Positions 24,110 to 32,326 of a stretch of DNA of 64,000 nucleotides are shown piece by piece. This DNA comes from Sporolactobacillus laevolacticus DSM 442 (GTDB lineage: Bacteria > Bacillota > Bacilli > Bacillales > Sporolactobacillaceae). The position numbers and the translations under genes were made by a program. The notes beneath the pieces are model-generated. The model was not told where the DNA came from. It saw only the letters and a program-made list of their open reading frames with translations, and did not search any database. Numbering within the stretch: the first letter of the stretch is position 1; each line of letters opens with the position of its first letter. The stretch lies in assembly GCF_000497245.1 (NCBI RefSeq), contig NZ_AWTC01000014.1:1-64000 (forward strand), in the 5' to 3' direction.

Positions 24110-24999
24110 ATGGAACTGAGACAAGTCAGGTATTTTGTTGCTGTAGCTGAAGAGTGTCATTTTGGGCGTGCTGCTCTGAGAATGGGCATTGCCCAGCCGG
24201 CACTCAGTCAACAAATTAAGCAACTCGAACAAGAATAGGTGGAGAACTTTTCACTCGAACGAAGCGCCACGTTTCAATCACTGATGCTGGAAAAGTTTTT
24301 TTTACTGAGGCGAAGCTACTTTTAGCACAAGCTGATCATGCGAAAAAAGCAGTAGAAAATGCGTTTTCAGGAACTGTTGGAGAATTGGTACTTGGGTTTG
24401 TTGAATCTGCAACATGGGCTATTCTTCCGCGAACACTAGCGATCTACCGTAAGCTATATCCTGATGTTAAAATTTCGTTACAGCCACTTCATACAGTAAA
24501 CCAAATCAATGCTATTCGGGATGGAAAAATTGATATTGGGATATTAGGAAAACCTGTAGATGACTCAGCATTGTCTGTTTATACCTTAAGAAAAGAATGC
24601 TATCTGGTCGCTTTACCGGGAGACCATCCTTTGGTTTCGAAAGTCAAAATTCATATAAAGGATCTTGCTCAGGAATCATTTGTGACAACGCTTAGAGCAG
24701 TTGGCGCTCCTTATTATGATTCGATGATTAAGGTTTGTATGGATGAAAATTTCAGCCCATCAATCATTCAAACAGCTACAGATATGCAAACTGTTTTAGC
24801 ACTTGTTTCCTCAGGTATGGGCATCGCGTTGATCAATGAATCAGCAAGACACATACGAGATGATGTGGTGTACAAACCCTTATTTGGGGCGAATCAAATA
24901 GCCTACCAGATGTCTTTTGCATGGCGAACAGGGAATGAGTCTCATGTTATCAAAAACTTTTTGAACGTTATTCAACGACTTTATTTAAGATCGATTTGA
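24110..24999 (+). pseudogene. LysR family regulator with one-base frameshift
   Basis: AAAGGAG and an ATG open a LysR-type helix-turn-helix: [21 protein letters not shown], then [15 protein letters not shown], in register up to a TAG at 24236. Shifting by one base after GAA (24233-24235) restores the usual continuation GGELFTRTKRHVSITDAGK and then the full effector-binding domain to the stop at 24999. GAA-TA-GGT needs one extra base (for example C, giving CTA) to read through. The effector domain is otherwise intact, so the damage is recent, or is a sequencing error. It lies divergent from the SDR gene it probably regulated. Confidence 0.85.
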
Positions 25000-25048
25000 T
25001 CCCATGTACTGATCAGTTTCTATTCGTTTATCAAAAACTTTTTCATGC

Positions 25049-25095
25049 TTGACAAAGGATGGGATCCATTATAAAATTATCTCGAATTCGAGATA
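25049..25095 (+). promoter_or_regulatory. Promoter and MhqR-type operator of the fusion gene
   Basis: TTGACA (25049-25054), 17 bp, TAAAAT (25072-25077), directly followed by the perfect 18-bp palindrome TATCTCGAATTCGAGATA (25078-25095). This matches the inverted repeat known for MhqR, the B. subtilis MarR-type repressor of quinone and catechol response genes. Its position over the start site fits repression. Confidence 0.88.
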
Positions 25096-25124
25096 TTATT
25101 TTCAAAAATGAGGTGGTGGTAAAA

Positions 25125-26975
25125 ATGACTTATCGTTACATTTTTAAGGAAGGTAAATCCTTGAACGAGCCCGTATTTGTATTGCTGCATGGTACTGGGG
25201 GGGATGAATACTCTTTGCTGCCGCTTATGGAGATGATCGCTCCTGATTCTGCTGTCCTTAGCCTACGCGGTAATCGAATTGAAAACGGCATGAATCGTTT
25301 TTTTAATCGCTATCCAGATGGCCGAATTGATGTGGCGGATATGATTGAAGAAACGGAAACCTTGCATCAATTCTTAAATGATTTTGGCAAAGACCATGGA
25401 TTCAATGAGCGAACAATTATTGCATTGGGCTACTCGAATGGTGCCAATATGATCATTAGCCATTTTTATCATTCGAACCCCGTATTCAATGGTGCTCTTT
25501 TATTCCATGGAATGGATTATCGCTCAACTGATCAATTACCGGACTTAAAAGGCGTGTCTATTTTTGCAGCCGCCGGTTTAAACGACCCGTTGGTTTCACA
25601 GCAAGCAACTAGAGAGATGATCGCAAAATTTCAAGCGAGTGGTGCAGACGTTCAGGATTACTGGTCAACTTCCGGTCATCAATTGACAGAAGATGAAATC
25701 TTAGCAGCACAAAAATGGGTCAAATCTATTGATGACGGACAAAATCAAATGAAAAATCTGTTAAAAGAAATCAATCGTTTAGCTCGTTTGTCAAGAGAAA
25801 GGGTGCTGACACAAAAAGAACTTGATATGCAGCGTGAATTACGAGAACAATATCTGAGCATCTTTCGTGGCAGTCTCAAACACCATTTATTGAATATGAA
25901 ATTAATTGACGAAAAAGGTAATGACGTGACGCCACATAAAGTTAAAGTGATCCAGAGCAATTTGGATAAAGAAAAGGATGAGCAATTGGTTAGTAAGTTA
26001 TTAAATAAGATGAAGGAGGTTGAACCGATGAACGAGTTGTTAGGAATTCATCACGTTTCAATGGTCACCAGTGACGCCAAGAAGAATGTTGCATTTTATA
26101 CAAAAGTATTGGGTATGAGGATGGTTAAAAAAACAGTTAATCAGGATGATGTGTCTGTTTATCATTTGTTCTACGCTGATCAAAAAGGAAGTCCAGGAAC
26201 AGATCTGACTTTCTTTGAGTTTCCAGGTACAATGGCAACGAAAAAAGGAACAAACTCCATTTCACGTGTCTCTCTGCGTGTACCAAGTGATCGGTCACTA
26301 GATTTCTGGATCAATCGTTTTGATGAGCTGGGTGTGACCCATGATGAAATAGGTACATTGTTCGGGCATAAAGTGCTTGAATTTGAAGATTTCGATGGAA
26401 CACCGATGCGTTTGGTTTCGGATGAAAAAAACAAGGGTGTATCAGGCGGAACCCCTTGGGAAAAAGGACCGATTCCGATCGAACACGCCATCTATGGATT
26501 AGGTCCGGTTACGCTCACCGTATCACGACTTGCGTTAATTCGTACCTTTTTGAATAATGTCCTTCATTTCAGAGAAGTCGCTCAAGAGGGAGATCTTATT
26601 CTGTTTGAAGTAGGGGAAGGAGGACACGGTGCACAAGTGATTGTTCAGGAAGATGCGTCTCATTCACCAGAAAGACCAGGCTACGGTAGTGTGCATCATG
26701 TTGCTTTTCGGGTGGCGGATCGTGAAGCCCTTAATGAATGGATTAATATTATGAATCAAACGGGGCTGCCGAACTCTGGTTTTGTTGATCGTTTCTATTT
26801 CCAATCTCTTTACGTTCGTGAGTATAACCACATCCTGTTTGAACTTGCAACGGATGGCCCAGGCTTTGCAACCGATGAAGATGAGGATGTACTCGGACAA
26901 AGATTGTCTCTGCCGCCATTTCTGGAAGGAAAACGTGCGTTTATAGAGGAACAGCTAGAACCGTTAGATCTTTAA
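25125..26975 (+). CDS. Three-domain fusion: MhqD-like hydrolase, DUF896, MhqO-like ring-cleaving dioxygenase
   Basis: One 616-codon frame joins three normally separate proteins. Residues 1-205 are an MhqD-like alpha/beta hydrolase: HGTGGDE, Ser104 in GYSNGAN, Asp154 in GLNDP, His185 in SGHQ. Residues 209-277 match DUF896 (YnzC-type small helical proteins): INRLARLSRERVLTQKE, LREQYLSIFRGSLKHHL, and EKGNDVTPHKVK. Residues 302-616 are an MhqO-like two-module glyoxalase/ring-cleaving dioxygenase starting MNELLGIHHVSMV. The ATG of that last part has its own AAGGAGG (26013-26019) eight bases upstream, so a separate 315-residue MhqO may also be made. The start is the ATG after GAGGTGGTGG; an upstream in-frame ATG lies within the promoter. 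It is likely involved in quinone/electrophile detoxification under MhqR. Confidence 0.88.
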   Translation: MTYRYIFKEGKSLNEPVFVLLHGTGGDEYSLLPLMEMIAPDSAVLSLRGNRIENGMNRFFNRYPDGRIDVADMIEETETLHQFLNDFGKDHGFNERTIIALGYSNGANMIISHFYHSNPVFNGALLFHGMDYRSTDQLPDLKGVSIFAAAGLNDPLVSQQATREMIAKFQASGADVQDYWSTSGHQLTEDEILAAQKWVKSIDDGQNQMKNLLKEINRLARLSRERVLTQKELDMQRELREQYLSIFRGSLKHHLLNMKLIDEKGNDVTPHKVKVIQSNLDKEKDEQLVSKLLNKMKEVEPMNELLGIHHVSMVTSDAKKNVAFYTKVLGMRMVKKTVNQDDVSVYHLFYADQKGSPGTDLTFFEFPGTMATKKGTNSISRVSLRVPSDRSLDFWINRFDELGVTHDEIGTLFGHKVLEFEDFDGTPMRLVSDEKNKGVSGGTPWEKGPIPIEHAIYGLGPVTLTVSRLALIRTFLNNVLHFREVAQEGDLILFEVGEGGHGAQVIVQEDASHSPERPGYGSVHHVAFRVADREALNEWINIMNQTGLPNSGFVDRFYFQSLYVREYNHILFELATDGPGFATDEDEDVLGQRLSLPPFLEGKRAFIEEQLEPLDL

Positions 26976-27020
26976 ATGGAAGGCTATGTTCAAATATAAC
27001 GTTGTTTTTTTATCATAATG

Positions 27021-27150
27021 CCGCCTGAATGTGAGACGCCTGTGGATCGTTCCTGTGGATCGCGATCCAGGCAAACCCCGCAGATAAATGTCATATCCGA
27101 GGAGGCTCCCGGATCGCCGGCGGTAAGCGAGCACGTGCAGTGACGGCTAA
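27021..27150 (+). repeat. Dispersed GC-rich intergenic repeat, copy A
   Basis: Contains four blocks in order shared with the copy at 42.4-42.6 kb: GAGACGCCTG (27033), ACCCCGCAGA (27075), GAGGAGGCT (27099) and AAGCGAGCA (27125). CTGTGG and CCCCGCAG can pair. Compared with the other copy it has about 11 extra bases between blocks 1 and 2, with a GGATCGCGATCC palindrome. Similar elements are scattered between genes in many Bacillales, as I remember. No coding potential is seen. It fills most of the 311-bp gap before mhqR. Confidence 0.7.
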
Positions 27151-27217
27151 TAAGCGGTAAAAAAATCAACATCAAACGTTAACAAAACCAAACTGGAAAA
27201 ATAAGTTCTTTGATCAC

Positions 27218-27264
27218 TTGACAACATTAAATAGTCGTTTTATAATTATCTCGAATTCGAAGTA
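27218..27264 (+). promoter_or_regulatory. Promoter and MhqR-type operator of mhqR
   Basis: Consensus TTGACA (27218-27223), 17 bp, TATAAT (27241-27246), then TATCTCGAATTCGAAGTA (27247-27264), the same operator with an imperfect right arm. Its position suggests autorepression. Confidence 0.85.
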
Positions 27265-27286
27265 AATGGATGAAGGGTGAACCATC

Positions 27287-27757
27287 ATGACGCTGAAACC
27301 GCAGGAAAGCATGACTGATGAAAAGGATATTTCTTTGAAACTGCTCGTTGTGCTGACACGTGCTGCCCAGTCAATTCGTAAAGGAATTGAAGAGGATATC
27401 AGACATTACGGATTGAATCAAACGGAATTCGGCGTTCTTGAACTGCTCTACCATAAAGGAGATCAGCCGATTCAGAAAATTGGCGGGAAGATTTTAATCG
27501 CGAGCAGCAGCACAACTTATGTGATTGATCAGCTAGAAAAGAAAAAACTGCTTAAACGAAAACCTTGTCCCAGTGATCGCCGTGTAACCTATGCATCGCT
27601 GACCAAAGAAGGTCAGGAGTTGATGGATAAAATCTTTCCCGACCATAAGGAAGCTGTAAACACGCTTCTTGGCGGACTGACTGCTGCAGAGAAGCTAGAG
27701 TTGATTGGGCAACTAAAAAAGTTAGGTTTGTTCGCTGCTTCATTAAGCGATCGATAA
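27287..27757 (+). CDS. mhqR: MarR family regulator, MhqR-like
   Basis: A 156-residue MarR-type winged-helix repressor: LNQTEFGVLELLYHKGDQPIQ, IGGKILIASSSTTYVIDQLEKKKLLKR for the recognition helix, and the wing CPSDRRVTYASLT. The DRR motif of the wing is intact. It has one cysteine (in KRKPCPSDRR). MhqR in B. subtilis represses mhqA, mhqNOP and mhqED; here the gene lies between two genes carrying the same operator, the fusion gene and the DoxX gene, and has the operator itself, so the assignment is strong. Confidence 0.88.
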   Translation: MTLKPQESMTDEKDISLKLLVVLTRAAQSIRKGIEEDIRHYGLNQTEFGVLELLYHKGDQPIQKIGGKILIASSSTTYVIDQLEKKKLLKRKPCPSDRRVTYASLTKEGQELMDKIFPDHKEAVNTLLGGLTAAEKLELIGQLKKLGLFAASLSDR

Positions 27758-27796
27758 ATGTTTAGTGATTTTGTTAAATTGGTTATTTAATGTCAT

Positions 27797-27810
27797 ATAT
27801 CTCGAATTAA
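27797..27810 (+). promoter_or_regulatory. Partial MhqR-type operator before the DoxX gene
   Basis: The left half TATCTCGAATT (27798-27808) is identical to the other two operators, but the right half is AT-rich and degenerate. TTGTTA (27771-27776) and CATATA (27794-27799) are a weak promoter candidate just upstream. Confidence 0.55.
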
Positions 27811-27850
27811 TAATATATGAATTAAAAATAATATTTATGAGGTGATTGAA

Positions 27851-28249
27851 ATGATGGGTTTAGGTTTATTAATTATTCGTATTGTATTGGGAGTAACTTT
27901 TTCCGGGCATGGTACGCAAAAGTTATTCGGCTGGTTTGGCGGACATGGCATTAAAGGAACCGGTGGCTTCTTTGATTCCATAGGTATTAAACCGGGAATT
28001 GCCATGGCGACTATGGCCGGGCTATCAGAACTGGTTGGCGGGGCTCTGTTCGCAATTGGGCTGTTAACACCGCTTGCCGCTCTTTTGATCACGGGCACAA
28101 TGGTTATTGCCATTGCGACGGTTCATGGGAAGAATGGGTATTGGGTAACTGAGAACGGGTTTGAATACAACTTGCTGATCATTGCTGTTGTTGTTGGTGT
28201 GGCTTTCATAGGTGCCGGCCAATACTCACTAGATGCCTTAATATTTTAA
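27851..28249 (+). CDS. mhqP: DoxX family membrane protein, MhqP-like
   Basis: A 132-residue protein with four predicted helices and the DoxX signature (GVTFSGHGTQKLFGWFGGHG, GGFFDSIGIKP, GLSELVGGALFAIGLLTPL). MhqP of B. subtilis, in the MhqR regulon, is a DoxX protein and may pair with a reductase for quinone or thiol stress. A partial MhqR operator and the adjacent mhqR support this name. The ATG at 27851 follows AGGTGA; a GTG three codons upstream overlaps that site. Confidence 0.83.
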   Translation: MMGLGLLIIRIVLGVTFSGHGTQKLFGWFGGHGIKGTGGFFDSIGIKPGIAMATMAGLSELVGGALFAIGLLTPLAALLITGTMVIAIATVHGKNGYWVTENGFEYNLLIIAVVVGVAFIGAGQYSLDALIF

Positions 28250-28264
28250 GAAATCGTATGAATA

Positions 28265-28314
28265 GAAAAAAGCCTTTCTTGCTCAAATGTACAATGAGCG
28301 AGAAAGGCTTTTTT
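28265..28314. terminator. Bidirectional terminator
   Basis: AAAAAAGCCTTTCT-GCTCA (from 28265) pairs with TGAGC-AGAAAGGCTTTTTT (to 28314), one mismatch, flanked by A and T runs. Confidence 0.88.
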
Positions 28315-28389
28315 GTGTTTTGAGAGGTATTGAACAAAATGGAATTCAGATACAAATGAAAATCGTGAGCATTATTAGACTGGATTTTA

Positions 28390-29196
28390 TTAAAGCACAA
28401 ATTTTTCGACAGCAAAAGCGACACCATCTTCTGTATTGGTTCGCGTCACAAATTGCGCAACTTTCTTTAATGGCTCAATCGCATTGCCCATGGCCACACC
28501 GAGTCCGGCATATTCAATCATTGCCAGATCATTTTCCTCATCACCAAGTGTCATCATTTCTTCTGGTGCGATACCGAGATAGCTGCCAAGAGCTTGGAGA
28601 CCTTTGCCCTTATCTACTTCTTTGTTAAGGATTTCAAGCAAGGATGGTCTTGATTTCATAATTGTATAATTTTCAAAATAAGTATTGGGTATTCTTTCGA
28701 TTGCCGGATCAAGAGTCGTTTGGTCCGTGCAGAATATTGCCTTATTTGCTTTAAAAGGATCCGGTATTTGATCTATATCAATGTCGACGAAAGGAAGCGC
28801 CTTCATGATGTTGCTGTATAAAGAAGGCTTATCCGCCGGATAAGGAGGACAATAAACCTGTTTCAAATCGATAAAATTCATTGGAACACCAAGATTTTGA
28901 CTAAGTTCATAAATAGAAAGAACCTGATCTCTATTAAGTACCTTTTCTGAAATCACTTCTCCTGTATCTGTTTTTTGCACGAGTCCGCCGTTATAAGTAA
29001 TCGCAAAATCCCCATTTTCCGTTAACCCCAGTAGATCTAAATAACTTTTAATGCCAAGAAGCGGCCTTCCGGAGCAAAGCACGACTTTAACACCTTGTTT
29101 TTTTGCTTTTTTCAGTACGTCTTGCGTTTGATCTGAGATTTGTTTCTCATCATTCAGCAGCGTTCCATCAAGATCAATGGCAATCAGTTTTATCAT
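28390..29196 (-). CDS. HAD superfamily Cof-type phosphatase, YidA-like
   Basis: A 268-residue HAD hydrolase of the Cof/IIB group, acting on sugar or cofactor phosphates. The nucleophile motif is AIDLDGTLLND (residues 6-16), motif II is VVLCSGRP, and motif IV is MTLGDEENDLAMIEYAG. The cap is large, as in YidA. The start is the ATG after GGGAGGGAAG; a longer frame has no ribosome binding site and lacks homology. Substrate is not predictable. Confidence 0.88.
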   Translation of the reverse strand: MIKLIAIDLDGTLLNDEKQISDQTQDVLKKAKKQGVKVVLCSGRPLLGIKSYLDLLGLTENGDFAITYNGGLVQKTDTGEVISEKVLNRDQVLSIYELSQNLGVPMNFIDLKQVYCPPYPADKPSLYSNIMKALPFVDIDIDQIPDPFKANKAIFCTDQTTLDPAIERIPNTYFENYTIMKSRPSLLEILNKEVDKGKGLQALGSYLGIAPEEMMTLGDEENDLAMIEYAGLGVAMGNAIEPLKKVAQFVTRTNTEDGVAFAVEKFVL

Positions 29197-29386
29197 TTTC
29201 TTCCCTCCCCAATCACTTCTTTTCTCAGTATACAGCGATCTCACTAAGAAAAAAATAAATAACCTAAGCTATACGAATGACAATGCTTGTCATAAGGGTT
29301 TTCATGATAAACTAAGCAGGCATGCAATAATAAGATTGTAGTGGTTTGCGGAAGTTTATAACAGGTGAGGAAAGGAGCAATCATCG

Positions 29387-29809
29387 ATGGCGGAATTTAT
29401 CGAAAAATGGAATGACAAAGATTCGGTCAACTTTATTCGCAAAGGTTTGATCAAGTATAATGCGAGCTGCTTGCCGGATGAGATTAAATCGCCGCTAGAT
29501 CAGTTCAGTCTGCTAATCAGGGACACGGAAGGCTACCCGTTCGGCGGTGTTACGGGCACCATTTTTTGGCAGCATCTCCATATTGATTTTTTATGGGTCG
29601 ATATCGAGTATAGAGGCAAAGGTTATGGCAGCCAGCTCCTTAAAAAAGCGGAACGTGTAGCCAAAGACAAACATTGCAGAATCATTTTGCTGGATACATT
29701 CAGCTTCCAGGCACCTGACTTCTACAAGAAACACGGTTATGTTGAATACGGAATAATTCAAGACCATCCTAAAGGATTCAGTCAACACTTTTTTCAAAAG
29801 CGCCTTTGA
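29387..29809 (+). CDS. GNAT family N-acetyltransferase
   Basis: A 140-residue acetyltransferase of the short type. Motif A is YRGKGYGSQLLKKAERVA (about 74-91), preceded by FLWVDIE, and LDTFSFQAPDFYKKHGYVEYG completes motif B. GAAAGGAG precedes the ATG. It stands alone between the HAD gene (divergent) and the convergent PAP2 gene. Acceptor substrate is unknown. Confidence 0.87.
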   Translation: MAEFIEKWNDKDSVNFIRKGLIKYNASCLPDEIKSPLDQFSLLIRDTEGYPFGGVTGTIFWQHLHIDFLWVDIEYRGKGYGSQLLKKAERVAKDKHCRIILLDTFSFQAPDFYKKHGYVEYGIIQDHPKGFSQHFFQKRL

Positions 29810-29825
29810 ACTATAAGGGTAAATG

Positions 29826-29862
29826 AAAGCGGCTGATTCCGTGTCAAGGAACCAGCCGCTTT
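29826..29862. terminator. Bidirectional terminator
   Basis: AAAGCGGCTG (29826-29835) pairs with CAGCCGCTTT (29853-29862); inner bases TTCC/GGAA extend the stem. Confidence 0.83.
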
Positions 29863-29890
29863 CTTTGAAGATAAGAATAGGACAGTAAGC

Positions 29891-30424
29891 TTAGAATGGG
29901 ATTACAATTTTCAAGAAACAAATATATCCGGTGAGACTTCCAAGCAGCATACCTGCAAGTACATCTGATGGGTAGTGCAGTCCAAGAAAAATCCTTGAGA
30001 TGGCAACGCTAAAACCTACCGGAAGCAAGATGATGCTGAGTGACGGATGAAACAGAATAAGCGGTATTATAACAGAAAAAATGGCTGTAGTATGTCCTGA
30101 TGGAAAAGAATGGTCCCGCAGCGCGTTAATTGGAAAATTTGTTCCGTCAAGAATTAGATATGGTCTTTTTCGCGGAAAGCACTTTTTAAATATCTGAACG
30201 ACCAGATGGCTTGCGGTTAATGATACGGCGCAAGCAACGGCGGTCAACCGCAATTGTCCTCGTGCGAAGACCAGCAAGAATAACACGAGAAGGATCTCTA
30301 AAATGGCACCTCCGATATTCGTGATGGTGCGGAAATAGGCGTTCCATATTTTTCTCTCAAAATGCTGATTAATCTTTTTGAAGATCCGGCATTCCATCTC
30401 GTATAATGCATGAATGGACAGCAA
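29891..30424 (-). CDS. PAP2 family membrane phosphatase
   Basis: A 177-residue integral membrane phosphatase with five or six helices. The three PAP2 motifs are present: KKCFPRKRP (KxxxxxxRP), FPSGHT with the catalytic His, and SRIFLGLHYPSD. This group includes undecaprenyl-pyrophosphate phosphatases such as BcrC/YwoA, and diacylglycerol-pyrophosphate phosphatases. Recycling of the lipid carrier is plausible but not shown. The start is TTG with GGGGAGGTG seven bases upstream. Confidence 0.87.
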   Translation of the reverse strand: MLSIHALYEMECRIFKKINQHFERKIWNAYFRTITNIGGAILEILLVLFLLVFARGQLRLTAVACAVSLTASHLVVQIFKKCFPRKRPYLILDGTNFPINALRDHSFPSGHTTAIFSVIIPLILFHPSLSIILLPVGFSVAISRIFLGLHYPSDVLAGMLLGSLTGYICFLKIVIPF

Positions 30425-30783
30425 TGCTTTTCACCTCCCCAATGGTTCACAAGCGCTGTAAGAAATGAAGTTCTTACTCATTCATGAGTTCTGAATGGCA
30501 AATCATTCGTTGCGAACGTTCATTTTTTGATCCAATGCGCGTGTTCAATTCAATTATATAGTAAACAATGGCTATTGAGAAAACATAAACATAAGCTAAA
30601 GATATTGTTAATCGATAATTAATTGTCAGCTCTTCATGTTTTGACGACACATACATTATTATATACAAACATTCTCTATATATTTGAAATGAGTTACAGT
30701 TTACAAGATTGTTTGGCAATAGTATACTCGATTCAATGTATGCGGGTGATTTACATAACGGACATATTGGAGGAACTAGGACA
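30425..30783. other. Divergent intergenic region, no gene seen
   Basis: The gap holds the 5' regions of the PAP2 gene and pncB. GTAAGAA-N6-TTCTTAC (30458-30477) and CATTCA-N7-TGAATG (30479-30497) are inverted repeats that could be regulatory sites or part of the PAP2 leader. The pncB reading frame is open into its right end, but without a ribosome binding site before the 30784 start. Confidence 0.4.
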
Positions 30784-32256
30784 ATGGAATCCAGGTTTGA
30801 CGTGAGAAACGATCGAGATCTCACGATGCTGGTTGATTTTTATGAACTCACTATGGGCAATAGTTATCTTGCAGAAGGAGTGGGCGACCAGATTGTTTAT
30901 TTTGATATGTATTTTCGCAGGGTTCCCGATGGTGGCGGGTACTGCATCATGTCAGGTGTGGAGCAGCTGATTGAATACCTCGAAAATCTAAGGTTTACAG
31001 TGGATGATATCAACTATCTGCGTTCTACAAAAGCTTTCTCTGAGAAGTTTTTGGACTATCTCTCCACATTTGAATTTTCTTGCGATGTTTGGGCAATTCC
31101 GGAAGGGTATCCGGTGTTTCCAAATGAACCACTAGTGACCGTGAGAGGTCCGGCGATTCAGGCTCAGCTTCTTGAGACGATGATTCTCGTTACAATCAAT
31201 CATCAGACGCTGATCGCAACGAAAGCAAACCGTATCTGCCGTGTCGCCGGTCATCGTCCTGTTATGGAATTTGGGTCGAGACGTGCACAGGGTTATGACG
31301 GTGCCATTTATGGAGCCCGTGCCGCAGTAATTGGCGGCTGTGCGGCGACGGCGAATACACTCGCGGGCATGATGTTCGACATTCCGGTCTCAGGAACAAT
31401 GGCACATAGCTGGGTTCAGCTGTTTGACAGTGAACTCGAAGCGTTTCGTGCGTGGGCAAACGCTTATCCGGATCAATGCCTTGTTTTGATTGACACTTTT
31501 AATGTATTGAAATCAGGTCTTCCCAATGCCATTCAAGTATTTAAGGAATTACGCGCAAAGGGCCATGAACCGCTAGGCATCCGTATTGACTCCGGGGACA
31601 TTACTTATCTGACGAGAAAAGTTAGAAAAGCATTGGATGATGCGGGTTTTCCGAAAGCTGTGATTGTCATCTCCAACTCACTTGATGAGCACATCATTAA
31701 AGATGTGCTTGCTGAAGGTGCGCAAATAGATTCATTTGGTGTAGGCGAGCGTCTGATTACAGCACGTTCTGAACCTGTGTTCGGCGGTGTCTATAAATTG
31801 GTTGCCGTTGAAAAGGACGGCGAGATTGTTCCGCGAATCAAGATCAGTGAAAATGAAGAAAAGATCACAAATCCTGGATTTAAGAAGATCTACAGGATCT
31901 ATGATCAAGATGCGGATAAAGCGATTGCCGATCTAATCTGTGACAATGATGAAGTAATCGATGAAAGCAAGCCGCTGACCTTGTTTGATCCGGTTTCTAC
32001 CTGGAAAAAGAAACGATTAATTCGTTACAAAGCGGAATTGCTGAGAAAACAAATTTTTGATCATGGGAAATTATGTTATCAGAGTCCTTCGGTTACTGAA
32101 ATCCGTCAATTTGCGCAGGAGCAAGTGCAGCGTCAGTGGGCTGAAGTGCTGCGCTTCGAAAATCCGCATAATTATTTTGTGGATCTTTCGAGAAAGGTTT
32201 GGAACGCCAAACATAATCTCTTGAACAGTTACTCAGAAGAGTTCAGTGGAAAATAA
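30784..32256 (+). CDS. pncB: Nicotinate phosphoribosyltransferase
   Basis: Forms nicotinic acid mononucleotide from nicotinate and PRPP, the salvage route to NAD. From the ATG after TTGGAGG it has 490 residues, the long Gram-positive form. Family signatures are TMLVDFYELTMGNSYL at the N-terminus, EFGSRRAQGYDGAI around the catalytic region, SGTMAHSW and the phosphate-binding GIRIDSGDITYL. In a lar-containing genome this also supplies NaAD, the LarB substrate, though the genes are not linked. Confidence 0.94.
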   Translation: MESRFDVRNDRDLTMLVDFYELTMGNSYLAEGVGDQIVYFDMYFRRVPDGGGYCIMSGVEQLIEYLENLRFTVDDINYLRSTKAFSEKFLDYLSTFEFSCDVWAIPEGYPVFPNEPLVTVRGPAIQAQLLETMILVTINHQTLIATKANRICRVAGHRPVMEFGSRRAQGYDGAIYGARAAVIGGCAATANTLAGMMFDIPVSGTMAHSWVQLFDSELEAFRAWANAYPDQCLVLIDTFNVLKSGLPNAIQVFKELRAKGHEPLGIRIDSGDITYLTRKVRKALDDAGFPKAVIVISNSLDEHIIKDVLAEGAQIDSFGVGERLITARSEPVFGGVYKLVAVEKDGEIVPRIKISENEEKITNPGFKKIYRIYDQDADKAIADLICDNDEVIDESKPLTLFDPVSTWKKKRLIRYKAELLRKQIFDHGKLCYQSPSVTEIRQFAQEQVQRQWAEVLRFENPHNYFVDLSRKVWNAKHNLLNSYSEEFSGK

Positions 32257-32270
32257 GCAATAATTAAGAA

Positions 32271-32314
32271 GAAGCTGGAGAAGTGACGGTTAAGTCGATT
32301 CTCCAGCTTCTTTT
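32271..32314. terminator. Bidirectional terminator
   Basis: GAAGCTGGAGAA (32271-32282) pairs perfectly with TTCTCCAGCTTC (32299-32310), followed by TTTT. Confidence 0.88.
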
Positions 32315-32326
32315 ATTTTGCATGAA

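Noticed and set aside
30510-30525. LexA-like GCGAACGTTC in the PAP2/pncB gap
   Set aside because: The LexA box needs four bases between CGAAC and GTTCG; here the halves are fused, so it is not a valid box.
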